Shown here: in pieces, positions 9,127 through 17,644 of the stretch
Position numbering within the stretch: position 1 is the stretch's first letter
Layout of the letters: every line of letters starts with the position of its first letter
From: Microbacterium stercoris
Lineage (GTDB): Bacteria; Actinomycetota; Actinomycetes; Actinomycetales; Microbacteriaceae
Assembly (NCBI RefSeq): GCF_017592545.1
Contig: NZ_JAGFOA010000001.1
Span: 781,587-845,586 of the forward strand
DNA: 64,000 nucleotides
Direction: 5' to 3'
The notes under the pieces: model-generated
Databases searched by the model: none
What the model was told of the DNA's origin: nothing
The model's input: only the letters and a program-made list of their open reading frames with translations
Made by a program: the position numbers and the translations under genes

Positions 9127-10220
9127 GCGCCGTGGCCTCGCCCCTGCGCGTCGGCGTCGTCGGCTGCGGCAACATCGTCGAGCAGTACCTCGCGACCCTC
9201 CCGCACCTCGCCGACGTGCGCTTCGTCGCCGCCGCAGACCTCGACCCCGCCCGCGCACAGGCGGTCGCCGACCGGGTGGGAGGCCGCGCCCTCACGGTCG
9301 ACGAGCTGATCGCGGATCCCGAGGTCGACCTGGTGCTGAACCTCACGATCCCGGATGCGCACGACCGCATCGCCCTCGCCGCCATCGCGGCGGGCAAGCA
9401 CGTGCACGGCGAGAAGCCGCTCGCGGCCACCCTCGAGCGCGCCAAGCCGGTGCTCGAGGCGGCCGCCGCGGCCGGCCTCGTCGCGTCGTGCGCGCCGGAC
9501 ACCGTGCTCGGCACGGGCACGCAGACCGCGCGCGCCGCCATCGAGGACGGCCTGATCGGCATCCCGATCTCGGCCACGGCGACCATGATGGCCGCCGGCC
9601 ACGAGCGCTGGCACCCGAACCCCGACTTCTACTACCAGCCCGGCGGCGGCCCCCTGCTCGACATGGGCCCGTACTACGTCTCGGCGCTGGTGACCCTGCT
9701 CGGCCCCGTGGTGTCGGTGATCGGCGCCGCGAGCGCCCTGCGCTCCGAGCGCACGATCGGATCCGGCCCGCGCGCCGGCGAGATCATCCCCGTCAACGTC
9801 GACACGCACGTCACGGGCGTGCTCACCCACGCCTCCGGGGCGCTGTCGACGATCGTGATGTCGTTCGACACCGTGGGCACCAAGGCGTCGAACATCGAGA
9901 TCCACGGCACCGAGGGCTCGCTCATCGTGCCCGACCCCAACCACTTCGCCGGCGACGTGCACCTCAAGCGCCTCAGCGACCCGTGGCAGGACCCGTGGGA
10001 GACCCTTCCGGTCTCCGGCGGCTACGTCGACGGAGGTCGCGGCATCGCGCTGCAGGACTTCGTGCGCACCGACGGCAGCCCGCGCACCTCCGGCGAGCTC
10101 GCCTTCCACGTGCTCGACATCATGGAGACACTGCTCCGCGCGGCCCACGAGGGCCGCTCCCTCGCCGTCGAGTCGACGTGCGAGCGCCCCGCCCCCGTCC
10201 CGCTCACCGAACTGGACTGA
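9123..10220 (+). CDS. Gfo/Idh/MocA family oxidoreductase
   Basis: This 365-residue oxidoreductase has the Rossmann motif VGVVGCGNIVEQY and a GEKPLA motif near residue 98. The block PGGGPLLDMGPYYVSAL belongs to the substrate-binding domain of this family. The GTG start at 9123 overlaps the stop of the ThuA-like gene. Its strong similarity in layout to the other two Gfo/Idh proteins of the operon suggests consecutive redox steps or alternative substrates in one sugar pathway. The reaction is not determined. Confidence 0.9.
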   Translation: MSAVASPLRVGVVGCGNIVEQYLATLPHLADVRFVAAADLDPARAQAVADRVGGRALTVDELIADPEVDLVLNLTIPDAHDRIALAAIAAGKHVHGEKPLAATLERAKPVLEAAAAAGLVASCAPDTVLGTGTQTARAAIEDGLIGIPISATATMMAAGHERWHPNPDFYYQPGGGPLLDMGPYYVSALVTLLGPVVSVIGAASALRSERTIGSGPRAGEIIPVNVDTHVTGVLTHASGALSTIVMSFDTVGTKASNIEIHGTEGSLIVPDPNHFAGDVHLKRLSDPWQDPWETLPVSGGYVDGGRGIALQDFVRTDGSPRTSGELAFHVLDIMETLLRAAHEGRSLAVESTCERPAPVPLTELD

Positions 10221-10224
10221 TCCC

Positions 10225-11391
10225 ATGCATCACAAGCCCGCTCTCCGCGTCGCCCTCATCGGCTACGCCTTCATGGGCAAGATCCACGCGCAGGCGTGGC
10301 AGACGGCCCCGCGCTTCTTCGACGTCGACGCCCGGATCGACCTCGTGGTCGGCCGCGACGAGGCCGCGGTGGCCGAGTTCGCGCACACGTTCGACATCCC
10401 GCGCTACGCGACCGACTGGCGCGACGCCGTCAACGATCCCGAGATCGACGCCGTCGACATCTGCGTGCCGGGCGACCTGCACGCCGAGATCTCGAACGCC
10501 GCGCTCGCCGCGGGCAAGCACGTGCTGTGCGAGAAGCCGCTGGCCAACACGGCCGCGGAGGCCGAGGAGATGACCCGCCTGGCGGCCGAGGCGCGCGCGC
10601 ACGGTGTGCAGTCGATGGTCGGCTTCTCGTATCGCGGCACACCCGCCCTCGGCGTGATGCGCAAGCTCATCGCCGACGGCCGCCTCGGCACGATCCGCCA
10701 CATCCGCGCCACCTACCTGCAGGACTGGATCGTCGATGAGGACTTCCCGCTCGTCTGGCGTCTGCAGAAGGCGAAGGCCGGATCCGGATCCCTCGGCGAC
10801 ATCGGCGCGCACGTCATCGACATGGCGTACTTCCTCACCGGGCAGAAGCTCACGGGCGTCAGCGCGCTGACCGAGACGTTCGTCAAGGAGCGCCCGCTGG
10901 TCGCCTCGCAGGGGTCGCTCGCGGCGACCGCCGGCGAGGGCCGCGGCACGGTCGACGTCGACGACGCGGCGGTGTTCATCGCGCGCACCGACGGCGGCGC
11001 CCTGGCCACGTTCGAGGCGACCCGCTTCGCCGCGGGACGCAAGAACGCGATCCGGATCGAGATCAACGGCTCGCTGGGCTCGGTCGCGTTCGACTTCGAG
11101 CGCCTGAACGAGTTCGAGTTCCACGACCACACGCTGCCGTCGGACGAGGCCGGCTTCCGCCGCATCCTCGCCACCGAGCCCGAGCACCCGTATCTGTCGG
11201 CCTGGTGGCCGACGGGCCATGGCCTCGGCTACGAGCACACCTTCACGCACGAGGTCGTCGAGTTCGCCCGCGCGATCGCGTCGGGAGTCGCGCCGGCCCC
11301 GAGCTACGAGGACGGCCTGTACGTGCAGCGCGTGCTCGACGCGGTCGAGCGCTCGGCCGCCGGCAACGCCGGCTGGGTGGCGCTCGGCTGA
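10225..11391 (+). CDS. Gfo/Idh/MocA family oxidoreductase, last gene of the operon
   Basis: This 388-residue oxidoreductase has an N-terminal Rossmann segment (ALIGYAFMGKIHAQAW), CEKPLANT near residue 103 and the substrate-domain block GSLGDIGAHVIDMAYFL. It starts four bases after the preceding gene. Its length and the C-terminal GLGYEHTFTHEVVEF resemble inositol- or levoglucosan-dehydrogenase-like members, but that is family-level reasoning. The operon ends here at a strong hairpin terminator. Confidence 0.9.
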   Translation: MHHKPALRVALIGYAFMGKIHAQAWQTAPRFFDVDARIDLVVGRDEAAVAEFAHTFDIPRYATDWRDAVNDPEIDAVDICVPGDLHAEISNAALAAGKHVLCEKPLANTAAEAEEMTRLAAEARAHGVQSMVGFSYRGTPALGVMRKLIADGRLGTIRHIRATYLQDWIVDEDFPLVWRLQKAKAGSGSLGDIGAHVIDMAYFLTGQKLTGVSALTETFVKERPLVASQGSLAATAGEGRGTVDVDDAAVFIARTDGGALATFEATRFAAGRKNAIRIEINGSLGSVAFDFERLNEFEFHDHTLPSDEAGFRRILATEPEHPYLSAWWPTGHGLGYEHTFTHEVVEFARAIASGVAPAPSYEDGLYVQRVLDAVERSAAGNAGWVALG

Positions 11392-11423
11392 TCCGTCCTG
11401 CCCGGCCGGCTCGCTGCTGGCCA

Positions 11424-11461
11424 CAAAACGCCGCGCTCCCTTCGGGGGGTGCGGCGTTTTG
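11424..11461. terminator. Rho-independent terminator ending the sugar operon
   Basis: An 11-bp perfect stem (CAAAACGCCGC at 11424-11434 with GCGGCGTTTTG at 11451-11461) has terminal A and T tracts on both sides, so it should work in both directions. Confidence 0.9.
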
Positions 11462-11555
11462 CGACGGGAAGTGTCGCGATCCGGATCCGTCCCGGCGCGT
11501 CCTGACCAGGAGGGCGCTGATCAGCCGCACCAGCCCTATCCCAGGCGCATCCGCC

Positions 11556-11561
11556 TACGCT
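11556..11561 (+). promoter_or_regulatory. -10 TACGCT of rlmN, leaderless type
   Basis: TACGCT ends seven bases before the rlmN ATG, and no Shine-Dalgarno is present. This spacing puts transcription start at or next to the start codon, the usual leaderless arrangement of actinobacteria. Confidence 0.6.
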
Positions 11562-11568
11562 TGAGCAC

Positions 11569-12840
11569 ATGACCGACACGCCCGCGCGCCCCGCGAACAC
11601 CGCCATCCGCAGCACTGGCGGCGCCAAGGCCGCCGGCGTGCGCCAGGTGCGCCCCCAGACCGAGGGCTGGCAGCAGGCGAAGGACGAGTCGGGCCGCCCG
11701 CTGCTGCAGTTCGCGAGCCCGAAGCGCGGCAAGCCGCCGGTGCACCTCGCCGACCTCACGCCCGAGGCGCGCGTCGAGCGCGTCAAGGAGCTGGGACTGC
11801 AGGGCTTCCGCGCCAAGCAGGTCGCGAAGCACTACTTCCAGCACTGGACGAGCGACCCCGCCGAGATGACGGATCTGCCGGCCGCGGGCCGCGAGGAGCT
11901 GGTCACCGGACTCCTCCCGAACCTGCTCACCGAGGTGCGCCGCCTCGAGACCGACAAGGGCGACACGATCAAGTTCCTGTGGCGCCTGCACGACGGCGCC
12001 CTCGTCGAGTCGGTGCTGATGCGCTACCCGGGCCGCATCACGCTGTGCGTCTCGTCGCAGGCCGGATGCGGCATGAACTGCCCGTTCTGCGCCACCGGCC
12101 AGGCGGGGCTCACGCGCAACATGTCGAGCGCCGAGATCATCGACCAGATCGTGCGCGCGAACCGCGCCATCGCGAACGGCGAGCTGGGTCGCCGCGAGCA
12201 CCCGGACGAGCGCGTCACCAACATCGTGTTCATGGGCATGGGCGAGCCGCTGGCCAACTACGCCCGCGTGATGCACGCCGTGCGCACGATGGTCGACAAG
12301 AAGGACGGCCTGGGCATGTCCGCGCGCGGCATCACGGTGTCGACCGTGGGGCTCGCGCCGGCGATCCGCAAGCTCGCGGACGAGGACATCCCCCTCACCT
12401 TCGCGCTCTCGCTGCACGCCCCCGACGACGAGCTGCGCGACGAGCTGATCCCGGTGAACTCGCGCTGGAAGGTCGACGAGGTGCTCGATGCCGCCCGCGG
12501 CTACTACGAGAAGACCGGACGCCGCGTCTCCATCGAGTACGCGCTGATCCGCGACATGAACGATCACCCGTGGCGCGCCGACCTGCTGGCCGACAAGCTC
12601 AACGCGCGCGGTCGAGGCTGGGTGCACGTGAACCCCATCCCCCTGAATCCGACTCCCGGATCCGTCTGGGACGCGTCCGAGAGGGCGGTGCAGCGTGAGT
12701 TCGTGCGTCGCCTGAACGACGCGGGCATCCCGACGACCCTCCGCGACACCCGCGGCAAGGAGATCGACGGCGCCTGCGGCCAGCTCGTGGCCACCGAGGA
12801 AGACCAGCAGCAGGCCGCCGAGGCCGCCGCGACGGCCTGA
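11569..12840 (+). CDS. rlmN: 23S rRNA (adenine(2503)-C(2))-methyltransferase RlmN
   Basis: This 423-residue radical-SAM methyltransferase modifies C2 of A2503 in 23S rRNA, and in the family also A37 of some tRNAs. The CxxxCxxC iron-sulfur motif is GCGMNCPFC (Cys167, Cys171, Cys174), followed by ATGQAGL. The second catalytic cysteine is Cys403 in DGACGQL near the end. GMGEPLANY is the family's SAM-contact motif. About 55 extra N-terminal residues, rich in Ala and Gly, are an extension common in actinobacterial RlmN. It is a single-gene unit with its own promoter and terminator. Confidence 0.97.
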   Translation: MTDTPARPANTAIRSTGGAKAAGVRQVRPQTEGWQQAKDESGRPLLQFASPKRGKPPVHLADLTPEARVERVKELGLQGFRAKQVAKHYFQHWTSDPAEMTDLPAAGREELVTGLLPNLLTEVRRLETDKGDTIKFLWRLHDGALVESVLMRYPGRITLCVSSQAGCGMNCPFCATGQAGLTRNMSSAEIIDQIVRANRAIANGELGRREHPDERVTNIVFMGMGEPLANYARVMHAVRTMVDKKDGLGMSARGITVSTVGLAPAIRKLADEDIPLTFALSLHAPDDELRDELIPVNSRWKVDEVLDAARGYYEKTGRRVSIEYALIRDMNDHPWRADLLADKLNARGRGWVHVNPIPLNPTPGSVWDASERAVQREFVRRLNDAGIPTTLRDTRGKEIDGACGQLVATEEDQQQAAEAAATA

Positions 12841-12854
12841 CGCGCCCGCGAGAC

Positions 12855-12910
12855 CACATCGTCCCCGCCACGGCACATCCTTCGGGATGCGCCCCGACGG
12901 GGACGATGTG
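12855..12910. terminator. Long hairpin after rlmN
   Basis: The 13-bp perfect outer stem is CACATCGTCCCCG (12855-12867) with its complement at 12898-12910. An inner stem GGCACATCC/GGATGCGCC with one A.C mismatch closes a TTCG tetraloop. The same inner motif with the same mismatch occurs at 2092-2134. The right arm contains an ATG (12906) in frame with the next gene, which makes that ATG an unlikely start. Confidence 0.8.
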
Positions 12911-12939
12911 CGTTCGGCGGGGCAGCGCTGTGTCCGCGG

Positions 12940-12951
12940 ATATGCTCGGCT
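12940..12951 (+). promoter_or_regulatory. Candidate -10 region (TATGCT) shared with the LCP gene
   Basis: GATATGCTCGGC here is identical to the 12-mer at 15282-15293 in front of the LCP gene. TATGCT fits the TANNNT -10 pattern. If it is the promoter, the true start of the following gene must lie downstream of the ATG embedded in it. Confidence 0.45.
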
Positions 12952-14054
12952 CACCGAGAGGCGCGGCCGCGCCCTCGGCCGCTTCCGAGGGAGACGCCAT
13001 CACGAACGACCCCGTCGCCGAGGGTGCCCCCGTCGACCGCAGCCACCCCGCGCCGCAGCCCTCCGCTCCCGCACCTGATTCCCCCGCGCCTGATGCCCCC
13101 GCGCCCGCGCCTGATGCCCCCGCGCCCGCGCCTGACGCCGCCGCGTCCGACGGGCCGCCCGCCGCGCGCACGCGCCGCACGGGGTGGATCGTCGCGGTGG
13201 CGCTGCTCGCCGTCGGCGCGATCGCGCTCGCCGTGGGCCTGGTGCTCCTGCTGCTGCAGCTGCAGACGATGCAGGAGCGGCTGGACGAGCAGGACCAGCG
13301 CATCCAGGAGCAGCAGGACCGCATCGAGGAGCAGGACGAGCTGATCGAGCAGAAGGAGACCTTCGGCGCCGCGATGCAGGAGCTCCTGAACACCGCCGCG
13401 CGCTTCGAGACCGTCGACGTCGGGGGTCTTGTGCCCCAGGGGCACCTGACGTACCTCGCCGCGAACGCCTGGCGCCACCGCCACGATGCCGCGGGCCTCG
13501 ATCGCGACATCGCCGACGTGGCCACGGCGACGGCCGATCTCGCGAAGCAGCTGTCGGATGCGCAGGCCGCGGCATCCGCCAACGCCTCGGGAAGCGCCTA
13601 CGAGACCGTGCTGGACGAGCTCGGGAGCGGATTCGTCACGACGTCGATCGACGACGCCGACACGCTCTGCGGCGAGGACGTGGCCGGATGCGTGGTGTCG
13701 GCCGACCCGCGCGTCGTGCACATCGACGCGGCCGATGACGCGATGCCGTACATGTCCGACTGGTTGAGGACCGGCGTCGCGTACCACGAGTTCGCCCATG
13801 TGCTCCAGGTCACGAATCCCGAGCCGACCGAGGTCGCCCTCTCGGCGTTCGGTGGGGATCTCGAGACGATGGCCGACTGCTTTGCTCTCACGTATCTCGA
13901 CGGCTGGTCTCTCGACCACCGGGTCTGGGTGAGTGCGAACCAGTACTGGGACGTGACCCTGGGCTACGGCCACGTCTGCGACGAGCCTCAGCGCCAGGCC
14001 GTGCGCGACTGGCACGCGCAGCTCGGCTACGTCAGCCAGCCCGTCTCGCAGTAG
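12942..14054 (+). CDS. Membrane-anchored putative zinc metallopeptidase with coiled coil
   Basis: Counting from the ATG at 12942, the 370-residue protein has a Pro/Ala-rich cytoplasmic N-terminus with a duplicated APAPDAPAP unit, one membrane segment at about 82-106 and a coiled coil at 107-150 rich in Gln and Glu. An extracytoplasmic domain follows. HEFAH at 282-286 fits the HEXXH zinc site and ETMADCFAL about 20 residues later could supply the third ligand. The family is not recognised, so protease activity is inferred. The start is uncertain: an ATC at 12999 has the only good SD (GAGGGAG), while 12942 lies inside a promoter-like 12-mer. Confidence 0.75.
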   Translation: MLGSPRGAAAPSAASEGDAITNDPVAEGAPVDRSHPAPQPSAPAPDSPAPDAPAPAPDAPAPAPDAAASDGPPAARTRRTGWIVAVALLAVGAIALAVGLVLLLLQLQTMQERLDEQDQRIQEQQDRIEEQDELIEQKETFGAAMQELLNTAARFETVDVGGLVPQGHLTYLAANAWRHRHDAAGLDRDIADVATATADLAKQLSDAQAAASANASGSAYETVLDELGSGFVTTSIDDADTLCGEDVAGCVVSADPRVVHIDAADDAMPYMSDWLRTGVAYHEFAHVLQVTNPEPTEVALSAFGGDLETMADCFALTYLDGWSLDHRVWVSANQYWDVTLGYGHVCDEPQRQAVRDWHAQLGYVSQPVSQ

Positions 14055-14197
14055 CGTCGCCGCCTCGGCGCCGAGCGGGTGCGTCGACGCCGAGCGGGTG
14101 CGTGCCCGCGCACCCGCTGGGCGCCCGCGCACCCGCTGGGCGAGCGATCCGCGCAATGTATTCCGGACATCCGGGCCCCGAGGGATCCGGGCACGGA

Positions 14198-14203
14198 TAG
14201 CGT
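14198..14203 (+). promoter_or_regulatory. -10 TAGCGT of the second aldo/keto reductase, leaderless type
   Basis: TAGCGT ends six bases before the ATG at 14210, and no SD is visible. A leaderless transcript is likely. Confidence 0.6.
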
Positions 14204-14209
14204 TGTCCC

Positions 14210-15223
14210 ATGGTCAACTATCGATACCTGGGCAACAGCGGGTTCAAGGTCTCCGAGATCACCTACGGCAACTGGGTCACTCACGCCTCGCAGGTCGAGA
14301 ACGACGCGGCGATCGCAACGGTGCACGCCGCCCTCGATGCGGGCATCACGACGTTCGACACCGCGGACACCTACGCCAACACGGCGGCCGAGGAGGTGCT
14401 CGCCGAGGCGCTGAAGGGCCAGCGTCGCGAGGGTCTCGAGATCTTCACGAAGGTCTACTTCCCGATCGGCCCGAAGGGCCCGAACGACCACGGACTGTCG
14501 CGCAAGCACATCCGCGACGGCATCGACGGCTCGCTGCGTCGCCTGAAGGTCGACTACGTCGACCTGTACCAGGCCCACCGCTACGACTACGAGACGCCGC
14601 TCGAGGAGACGATGCAGGCCTTCGCCGACATCGTGCGTCAGGGCAAGGCGCTCTACATCGGCGTCTCGGAGTGGACGGCCGAGCAGCTGCGCGAGGGCCA
14701 CGCGCTGGCGAAGCAGCTGGGCTTCCAGCTCGTCTCCAACCAGCCGCAGTACTCGATGCTGCACCGCGTGATCGAGGGCAAGGTCGTGCCGGCCTCCGAG
14801 GAGCTCGGCATCTCGCAGATCGTGTGGTCGCCGATGGCGCAGGGTGTGCTGTCGGGCAAGTACCTGCCGGGTCAGCCGGTGCCCGAGGGCTCGCGCGCCA
14901 CCGACGAGAAGTCGGGCGCGAGCTTCATCAAGGGCTGGCTGCGCGATGAGGTGCTCACCGCCGTGCAGAACCTCAAGCCGCTCGCCGAGCAGGCCGGCCT
15001 CACGATGCCGCAGCTCGCGATCGCGTGGGTGCTGCAGAACCAGAACGTCGCCGCGGCGCTCGTGGGCGCCTCCCGCCCCGAGCAGCTCAAGGACACCGTC
15101 AAGGCGTCCGGCGTGAAGCTCGAGGCCGACCTCATGAAGGCGATCGACGAGGCCCTCTCCGGCGTCGCGAACACCGACCCGGAGGACACCTACAACGTGT
15201 CGCCGAAGACCCGTCTGGTCTGA
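14210..15223 (+). CDS. Aldo/keto reductase, Kv-beta/YghZ-like
   Basis: This 337-residue reductase belongs to the AKR subgroup that includes the potassium-channel beta subunits and YghZ. The tetrad is Asp50 and Tyr55 (TFDTADTY), Lys81 (IFTKVYF) and His123 (YQAHRYD). LVSNQPQYSMLHR and VWSPMAQGVLSGKY are typical of this group. Such enzymes reduce aldehydes and ketones with NADPH. It differs from the AKR at 998 in the nucleotide-binding end and is transcribed alone. The physiological substrate is unknown. Confidence 0.92.
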   Translation: MVNYRYLGNSGFKVSEITYGNWVTHASQVENDAAIATVHAALDAGITTFDTADTYANTAAEEVLAEALKGQRREGLEIFTKVYFPIGPKGPNDHGLSRKHIRDGIDGSLRRLKVDYVDLYQAHRYDYETPLEETMQAFADIVRQGKALYIGVSEWTAEQLREGHALAKQLGFQLVSNQPQYSMLHRVIEGKVVPASEELGISQIVWSPMAQGVLSGKYLPGQPVPEGSRATDEKSGASFIKGWLRDEVLTAVQNLKPLAEQAGLTMPQLAIAWVLQNQNVAAALVGASRPEQLKDTVKASGVKLEADLMKAIDEALSGVANTDPEDTYNVSPKTRLV

Positions 15224-15234
15224 GCCGGATCCAC

Positions 15235-15268
15235 GAAGCCCCGCCGCCCACCCGGACGGCGGGGCTTC
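15235..15268. terminator. Rho-independent-like terminator
   Basis: A 12-bp perfect stem (GAAGCCCCGCCG at 15235-15246 with CGGCGGGGCTTC at 15257-15268) has a 10-nt loop and follows the aldo/keto reductase. Confidence 0.85.
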
Positions 15269-15281
15269 GTCGTCGGCTCCC

Positions 15282-15293
15282 GATATGCTCGGC
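15282..15293 (+). promoter_or_regulatory. Candidate -10 region (TATGCT) of the LCP gene
   Basis: GATATGCTCGGC is identical to 12940-12951. It lies 19 bases before the LCP start codon, leaving a short leader with a G-rich SD (GGGGGTG). Confidence 0.5.
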
Positions 15294-15312
15294 CGAGAAA
15301 CGGGGGTGCGGC

Positions 15313-16590
15313 ATGGCACGACGCGGCGTCAACCGGCGGGTCACCGCCCGCCACGCGCGTCTGCCGCGCGAGCGCCGCGGCATGCGCCGCCTGGTCCGCG
15401 GGATGGGGATCGGGCTGGCGGTGCTGCTCGTCGCCGGCATCGGCACCGTGGTCTACGGCTACTGGGACCTCTCGCGCACGTTCACGGAGAACGCGCAGCA
15501 GCTCGACGGGCAGGATGTGAATCCGCCCGATATCGGAGCGCTCGTGGGCACCGAGGGCGTCGACCTGCTGCTGGTGGGGCTCGACATCTGCGAGTGGGCC
15601 TCGCACGAGAGGCACGTCGGCCGGTGCCCGCAGGAGCGCTCGGCGTACGACGAGGACGGCCGCGACCTGCAGACGGCCCACAACGACGTCAACCTGCTCG
15701 TGCGCATCTCGCCCGAGCCGCGGCGGGTGACGGTCACGGCGTTCCCGCGCGACCTGATGGTGCCGATCCCGTCGTGCACGAATCAGAAGGGCGAGTCGAG
15801 GGCGGCGACCTCGCACACCATGCTGAACGAGGCTTACGGCCGCGGTGAGCTGAACTGCGTCGCCCAGACGCTCAACGCCCTCGTCACCCCGTTCGGCGCG
15901 GATCTCGCCATCGACTACGCCGCGAGCGTCACCTGGAACGGCGTGGTCGAGATCACCAACGCCCTCGGCGGCGTCGACATCTGCGTCGCCGAGGAGATCT
16001 TCGACCCCGACGCCGGCGGCCTGCATCTCGAGCCCGGCCCGCACACGCTCGTCGGCGAGCAGGCGCTGCAGTTCCTGCGCATGCGCAAGACGCTGCCGAC
16101 CGGCAGCGACCTCGCCCGCATCTCGAACCAGCAGATCTACATGTCGGCGCTGGTGCGCAAGCTCACCGACCAGGGCACGCTGAGCGATCCGGGTCTGCTG
16201 CTGTCGCTCGCCCGCACCGCGCTGTCGAACATCGACCCGAGCACCGAGCTGACCGATCCGTTCACGCTCGTGCAGCTCGCCATGGCGGCGAAGGATGTGC
16301 CGACCTCGGACTACGTCTTCCTGCAGGTTCCCGCGACCGACGACCCGCTGGATCCGGATCGGGTGGTGCCGATCGACGCGGAGGTCGAGAAGCTCTTCAC
16401 CGCGATCGCCGCCAACGTGCCGATCAGCCCCACCGGCACCTACTTCGATCCGGATGCGAACGCGGGGGCGAACCCCGACCCGCCGGTGGCGCCCTCGGGC
16501 ACGCCGGCGCCCGGCGCCAGCGCCGCACCGCCGCCCCCCGCACCCGAGGTGCTGGGCCGCAACGCGACCGACACGACATGCGCGGGCTGA
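15313..16590 (+). CDS. LytR-CpsA-Psr (LCP) family cell-wall ligase
   Basis: This 425-residue type II membrane protein has a basic N-terminus (RRGVNRRVTARHARLPRERR), one membrane helix at about residues 32-54 and an extracytoplasmic LCP domain. Visible LCP landmarks are NDVNLLVRISP, VTAFPRDLMVPIP, the arginine-rich FLRMRKTLPTGSDLARISNQQ and the GGVDICV segment. LCP enzymes transfer glycopolymers from undecaprenyl carriers to peptidoglycan. The C-terminus is a Pro/Ala-rich tail. It has its own promoter and starts just after a terminator. Family assignment is firm; the glycopolymer is unknown. Confidence 0.92.
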   Translation: MARRGVNRRVTARHARLPRERRGMRRLVRGMGIGLAVLLVAGIGTVVYGYWDLSRTFTENAQQLDGQDVNPPDIGALVGTEGVDLLLVGLDICEWASHERHVGRCPQERSAYDEDGRDLQTAHNDVNLLVRISPEPRRVTVTAFPRDLMVPIPSCTNQKGESRAATSHTMLNEAYGRGELNCVAQTLNALVTPFGADLAIDYAASVTWNGVVEITNALGGVDICVAEEIFDPDAGGLHLEPGPHTLVGEQALQFLRMRKTLPTGSDLARISNQQIYMSALVRKLTDQGTLSDPGLLLSLARTALSNIDPSTELTDPFTLVQLAMAAKDVPTSDYVFLQVPATDDPLDPDRVVPIDAEVEKLFTAIAANVPISPTGTYFDPDANAGANPDPPVAPSGTPAPGASAAPPPPAPEVLGRNATDTTCAG

Positions 16591-16668
16591 CCCTGGCCCA
16601 CCCGCCTCGAGGGGTCAAGGCTGTTGCGCACTGTTTCGGCCTCGAATCATCGTCTCGGGTGGCCCTGG

Positions 16669-16674
16669 CATGAT
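16669..16674 (+). promoter_or_regulatory. -10 CATGAT of the cytochrome b-like gene, leaderless type
   Basis: CATGAT matches four of six consensus bases and ends six bases before the GTG at 16681. There is no SD. Confidence 0.45.
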
Positions 16675-16680
16675 CCTCTT

Positions 16681-17592
16681 GTGAGCTCTGCCCTTCCTGC
16701 CTCCCTGCGCGCGATCTACGGCGTCTTCGGGGCGGCGGCTCTGGGGCTGCTGGCGTTCTGCGCGGTGTTCTTCACGCGCTGGATCGCGTCGCTCGAGGGC
16801 GTCGAGGCGTTTCTTACGGCGTTCCCCGGTCCGGCCCCCATGCCGGAGGGTCAGGGCGTCGGCATTCCGGCGTGGCTGTCATGGACGCACTTCCTCAACG
16901 GCTTCTTCCTCCTGCTGATCATCCGCACGGGCATCCGGATCAAGGGCGAGAAGACCCCGAGCGGGCTGTGGTCGTCGAAGCGGGTGAAGAAGCGCCGGAT
17001 GAGCCTCACCATCTGGTTCCACCTGGTGCTCGACGCGGCCTGGCTGATCAACGGCGTCGTCTACGTGGTGCTGCTGTTCGCGACGGGCGCCTGGGTGCGG
17101 ATCGTGCCGACGAGCTGGGAGGTCTTCCCCAACGCGCTGTCGGCACTGATCCACTACCTCTCGCTCGACTGGCCCACCCACAGCGGCTGGACCGGCTACA
17201 ACGGCCTGCAGCAGCTGCTCTACTTCCTCATCGTGTTCGTCGCCTCGCCGCTCGCGGTGCTCACGGGCATCCGGCTCTCGGCGTTCTGGCCGCGGGACGA
17301 CCGCCGGATCAACCGCATCTTCACCGTCGATCTGGCCAAGGCGATCCACTTCCCGACGATGCTCTTCTTCGTCGGCTTCACGATCGTGCACGTGGGGCTG
17401 GTGCTCGCCACGGGCGCGCTGCGCAACCTCAACGCCATGTACGGCGGCCAGGATGCCGTCAACTGGACGGGCTTCTGGATCTTCGTGGCCTCGCTGATCG
17501 TGATGGCCGCCGGGTGGATCGCCGCGCGCGACTCGGTCATCGCGCCGATCGCGGGGCGGTTCGGCGACCTGCGCATGCGCCCGAAGCGCTGA
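16681..17592 (+). CDS. Cytochrome b/b6 (b561-like) domain membrane protein
   Basis: This 303-residue polytopic membrane protein has about six membrane segments. Histidines in the segments WTHFLNGF, WFHLVLDA, AIHFPTML and TIVHVGLV are placed like the heme ligands of the bacterial cytochrome b561/Ni-hydrogenase b-subunit family. It probably binds two b hemes and moves electrons across or within the membrane. No molybdoenzyme or other redox partner is beside it. The GTG start at 16681 fits a leaderless promoter; the in-frame upstream GTG at 16624 has no SD. Confidence 0.78.
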   Translation: MSSALPASLRAIYGVFGAAALGLLAFCAVFFTRWIASLEGVEAFLTAFPGPAPMPEGQGVGIPAWLSWTHFLNGFFLLLIIRTGIRIKGEKTPSGLWSSKRVKKRRMSLTIWFHLVLDAAWLINGVVYVVLLFATGAWVRIVPTSWEVFPNALSALIHYLSLDWPTHSGWTGYNGLQQLLYFLIVFVASPLAVLTGIRLSAFWPRDDRRINRIFTVDLAKAIHFPTMLFFVGFTIVHVGLVLATGALRNLNAMYGGQDAVNWTGFWIFVASLIVMAAGWIAARDSVIAPIAGRFGDLRMRPKR

Positions 17593-17644
17593 TCCGATCC
17601 CCGTTCCCGCGCGGCGGAGCACCGGCCGCCTCCGGGTGAACGAA

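Noticed and set aside
7051..9258. 735-residue open frame on the - strand
   Set aside because: It is antisense to the Gfo/Idh and ThuA-like genes, Arg- and Gly-rich without any domain pattern.
12906..12941. ATG at 12906 as the start of the HEXXH protein
   Set aside because: It lies in the right arm of the rlmN terminator hairpin and has no SD.
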